Positions 23,661 to 25,037 of a DNA stretch of 25,037 bases are shown one piece after another (position 1 is the first letter of the stretch; every line of letters begins with the position of its first letter). Below the pieces are notes generated by a model. It saw only the letters and a program-made list of their open reading frames with translations. It did not search any database and was not told where the DNA came from. The DNA comes from CAYFVU01 sp964594775 (lineage in GTDB: Bacteria; Spirochaetota; Spirochaetia; DSM-16054; Sediminispirochaetaceae), in the NCBI GenBank assembly GCA_964594775.1, contig CAZQNO010000040.1, positions 1 through 25,037 on the forward strand, read 5' to 3'. The position numbers and the translations under genes were made by a program.

Positions 23661-24506
23661 ATGGAAACTATTAGATCTTTAGTAGATATAGGCGGAGGAT
23701 TCGAGGCAGTCGTTAGATGGTTGCAGGAGAATTTCTCCTGGCTCTTCAGTATAATCACCGGGATAGTCAACGGAATGCTCGACGGGACCAAATTCATACT
23801 TAACGGTCCTCCGGTGATCGTCGTTATTGCGATCTTTACCGGAATCGCCTATTACTTTACCGGTATGGGTGTGGCGATCTTTACCTTTATCGGCTTCGGT
23901 TTGATCTGGTACATGGGGCTGTGGACTCTTACCATGAGCACCCTGGCACTGGTACTCAGTTCGGTAGTAATCGCCCTTATCCTGGGTATTCCCCTGGGAA
24001 TATGGTCCTCGAAGAGTGATAAGATGTGGGGCGTTATGCGGCCTATCCTCGATTTTATGCAGACCCTGCCCGCTTTTGTCTATCTTATTCCGGCGGTTCT
24101 CTTCTTTCGGCTCGGACCCGTACCCGGTGTTATCGCCACATTGGTCTTCTCCCTGCCGCCGGCGGTGCGCTTGACCAACCTCGGGATTCGACAGGTTCCC
24201 AAGGAGATAAAAGAGGCGGCTCTCTCCTTCGGCTGTACCAACAGGCAGATGCTCTTAAAGGCGGAACTGCCGGTGGCGATGCCCACCATACTGGCCGGGG
24301 TGAACCAAACCATAATGCTGGCACTCTCGATGGTGGTAATCGCAGGAATGATCGGTGCCGGAGGCCTGGGAAACGAGGTGCTCCGGGGCATCACCCAGCT
24401 GAGAATCGATGTCGGCTTTGAAGGCGGTATAGCAATCGTTATATTGGCAATCTTTCTCGACCGGGTTACCCAGTCACTGGGAGACAATAAACGGAAAAAG
24501 AAGTAG
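23661..24506 (+). CDS. proW: Glycine betaine/proline ABC transporter permease
   Basis: 281 residues. An N-terminal amphipathic/anchor part is followed by a binding-protein-dependent transport core. The coupling helix region is AALSFGCTNRQMLLKAELPV (the EAA loop), followed by AMPTILAGVNQTIMLALSMV, which is typical of ProW/OpuAB. It forms the membrane channel of the ProXVW uptake system. Its ATG immediately follows the proV stop, with GGAGG inside the end of proV as ribosome-binding site, so the two are translated together. An intrinsic terminator follows about 40 bp downstream. Confidence 0.95.
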   Translation: METIRSLVDIGGGFEAVVRWLQENFSWLFSIITGIVNGMLDGTKFILNGPPVIVVIAIFTGIAYYFTGMGVAIFTFIGFGLIWYMGLWTLTMSTLALVLSSVVIALILGIPLGIWSSKSDKMWGVMRPILDFMQTLPAFVYLIPAVLFFRLGPVPGVIATLVFSLPPAVRLTNLGIRQVPKEIKEAALSFGCTNRQMLLKAELPVAMPTILAGVNQTIMLALSMVVIAGMIGAGGLGNEVLRGITQLRIDVGFEGGIAIVILAIFLDRVTQSLGDNKRKKK

Positions 24507-24546
24507 GTGAAACTACTTAGACAGTAGTACACATAATTCATTGTAA

Positions 24547-24585
24547 AAAGGGCCGCCCGTTCGCGGGCCGGCCCTTTCTTATTTT
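24547..24585 (+). terminator. Terminator after proW
   Basis: AAAGGGCC (24547-24554) pairs with GGCCCTTT (24570-24577), extended by CCCG/CGGG around a TTCG loop with a single bulge, followed by a T-rich tract (TTCTTATTTT counted from the stem end). It ends the proXVW transcript. Confidence 0.88.
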
Positions 24586-24724
24586 CGTTGAGGCCGCCAG
24601 ATGTCCGACCCTCACCTATGTCCAATTTACCGCAGACTGCCACTCAGGGTGAAACCAGTTGATGAGTTTTTAAAGAACATCTACGAAGCAGTCCAAAGAT
24701 GCCTGTCTTTGCCTTATCCCCTCT
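24586..24724. other. Convergent intergenic region after proW
   Basis: About 140 bp between the proW terminator and the end of the truncated minus-strand gene. I see no gene and no second clear terminator. Confidence 0.4.
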
Positions 24725-25036
24725 TCACTCGATCAGAAAGAAAAGTTCTTCCAGGAAATCGATCATCTCCGGTTCGCGCAGGCTGATCTTCTCTTTTTCA
24801 AGATACGCCTGCCTTTCCCCCGGAGTTGAAAGCAGTGAAAGTTCAGAAACTAGTTCCACCGTGTCCAAAAGAGCGGTTTTTCGGCCGGCTCTCTCAAAGG
24901 CCCGATCGTAAATTCGTATCCTTTCTAGCAGTCCCGGCAGTATTTCCCGTGCTTCGGGAGAAATCAGAAAGGCATCAAAGGTCTGTTTTGAAGAAAGCAG
25001 CTGCTCTTCATCTCCCCGGGAAAGAGCTTCCGCGTC
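24725..25036 (-). CDS. C-terminal part of an unrecognised protein, cut by the window edge
   Basis: An open minus-strand frame enters from the right edge and ends with TGA at 24727-24725, giving the last 103 residues. The visible part is strongly helical and rich in Glu, Leu and Arg (for example FDAFLISPEAREILPGLLER and EMIDFLEELFFLIE). It contains no motif I recognise. Codon use and composition look coding. It is convergent with proXVW. The start lies outside the window. Confidence 0.6.
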   Translation of the reverse strand, partial: DAEALSRGDEEQLLSSKQTFDAFLISPEAREILPGLLERIRIYDRAFERAGRKTALLDTVELVSELSLLSTPGERQAYLEKEKISLREPEMIDFLEELFFLIE

Positions 25037-25037
25037 C

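Overview
The window looks like chromosomal DNA from a free-living member of the Spirochaetota. This is an inference. It rests on the ProX signal-peptide junction (VFA|EGQKEK, a style common in spirochaete solute-binding proteins), the exported NADase-type glycan-binding-like protein, the stand-alone RRM protein and the mixed gene set. No rRNA or other taxonomic marker is present. Most of the window is moderately GC-rich. The first ~1.4 kb and the stretch just before proX (about 21.2-21.4 kb) are AT-richer.

Layout: (1) 1-1440 is a small accessory patch. It holds a decayed DUF6036-like nucleotidyltransferase gene and an intact Phd/PIN toxin-antitoxin pair, all on the minus strand. (2) 1470-3689 is tex, on the plus strand. 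(3) 3760-10037 is a five-gene minus-strand operon. In transcription order it encodes an exported barrel-like protein, a DHA3-type MFS exporter, a large FtsX/MacB-type permease, its ATPase, and an unrecognised polytopic membrane protein. (4) 10240-13035 holds an ICMT-like membrane methyltransferase (plus), a regulator with seven membrane segments and a LuxR HTH (minus), and an Fsr-like MFS transporter (minus). (5) 13121-17896, plus strand, holds an exported glycan-binding-like protein, a flavin-reductase-like protein, typA, an aldo/keto reductase fused to a ferredoxin-like 2x[4Fe-4S] tail, and a DUF6485 Cys-rich protein ending in a bidirectional terminator. (6) 17966-20675, minus strand, holds an RRM RNA-binding protein with a structured leader, zwf, and pgl (the oxidative pentose phosphate entry pair). 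(7) 20888-21091 is a possible small membrane protein. (8) 21448-24506 is a complete proXVW-type glycine betaine/proline uptake system, with a strong promoter, a terminator inside the operon after proX and another after proW. (9) A truncated unknown gene enters from the right edge.

Two things stand out. First, at many operon-leading genes a -10-like hexamer lies only 6-9 nt before the start codon, often with a -35 hexamer 17 bp further up and no Shine-Dalgarno sequence. This predicts leaderless mRNAs for the antitoxin, the LuxR regulator, the Fsr-like MFS, the glycan-binding-like protein, the aldo/keto reductase, the small membrane protein and perhaps tex and typA. Genes inside operons keep normal Shine-Dalgarno sites. 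Second, the 3760-10037 operon joins two unrelated exporter types with an exported, possibly outer-membrane, protein. It lies beside a membrane-bound LuxR-type regulator and a second MFS exporter, and may form an undescribed envelope export or resistance module.
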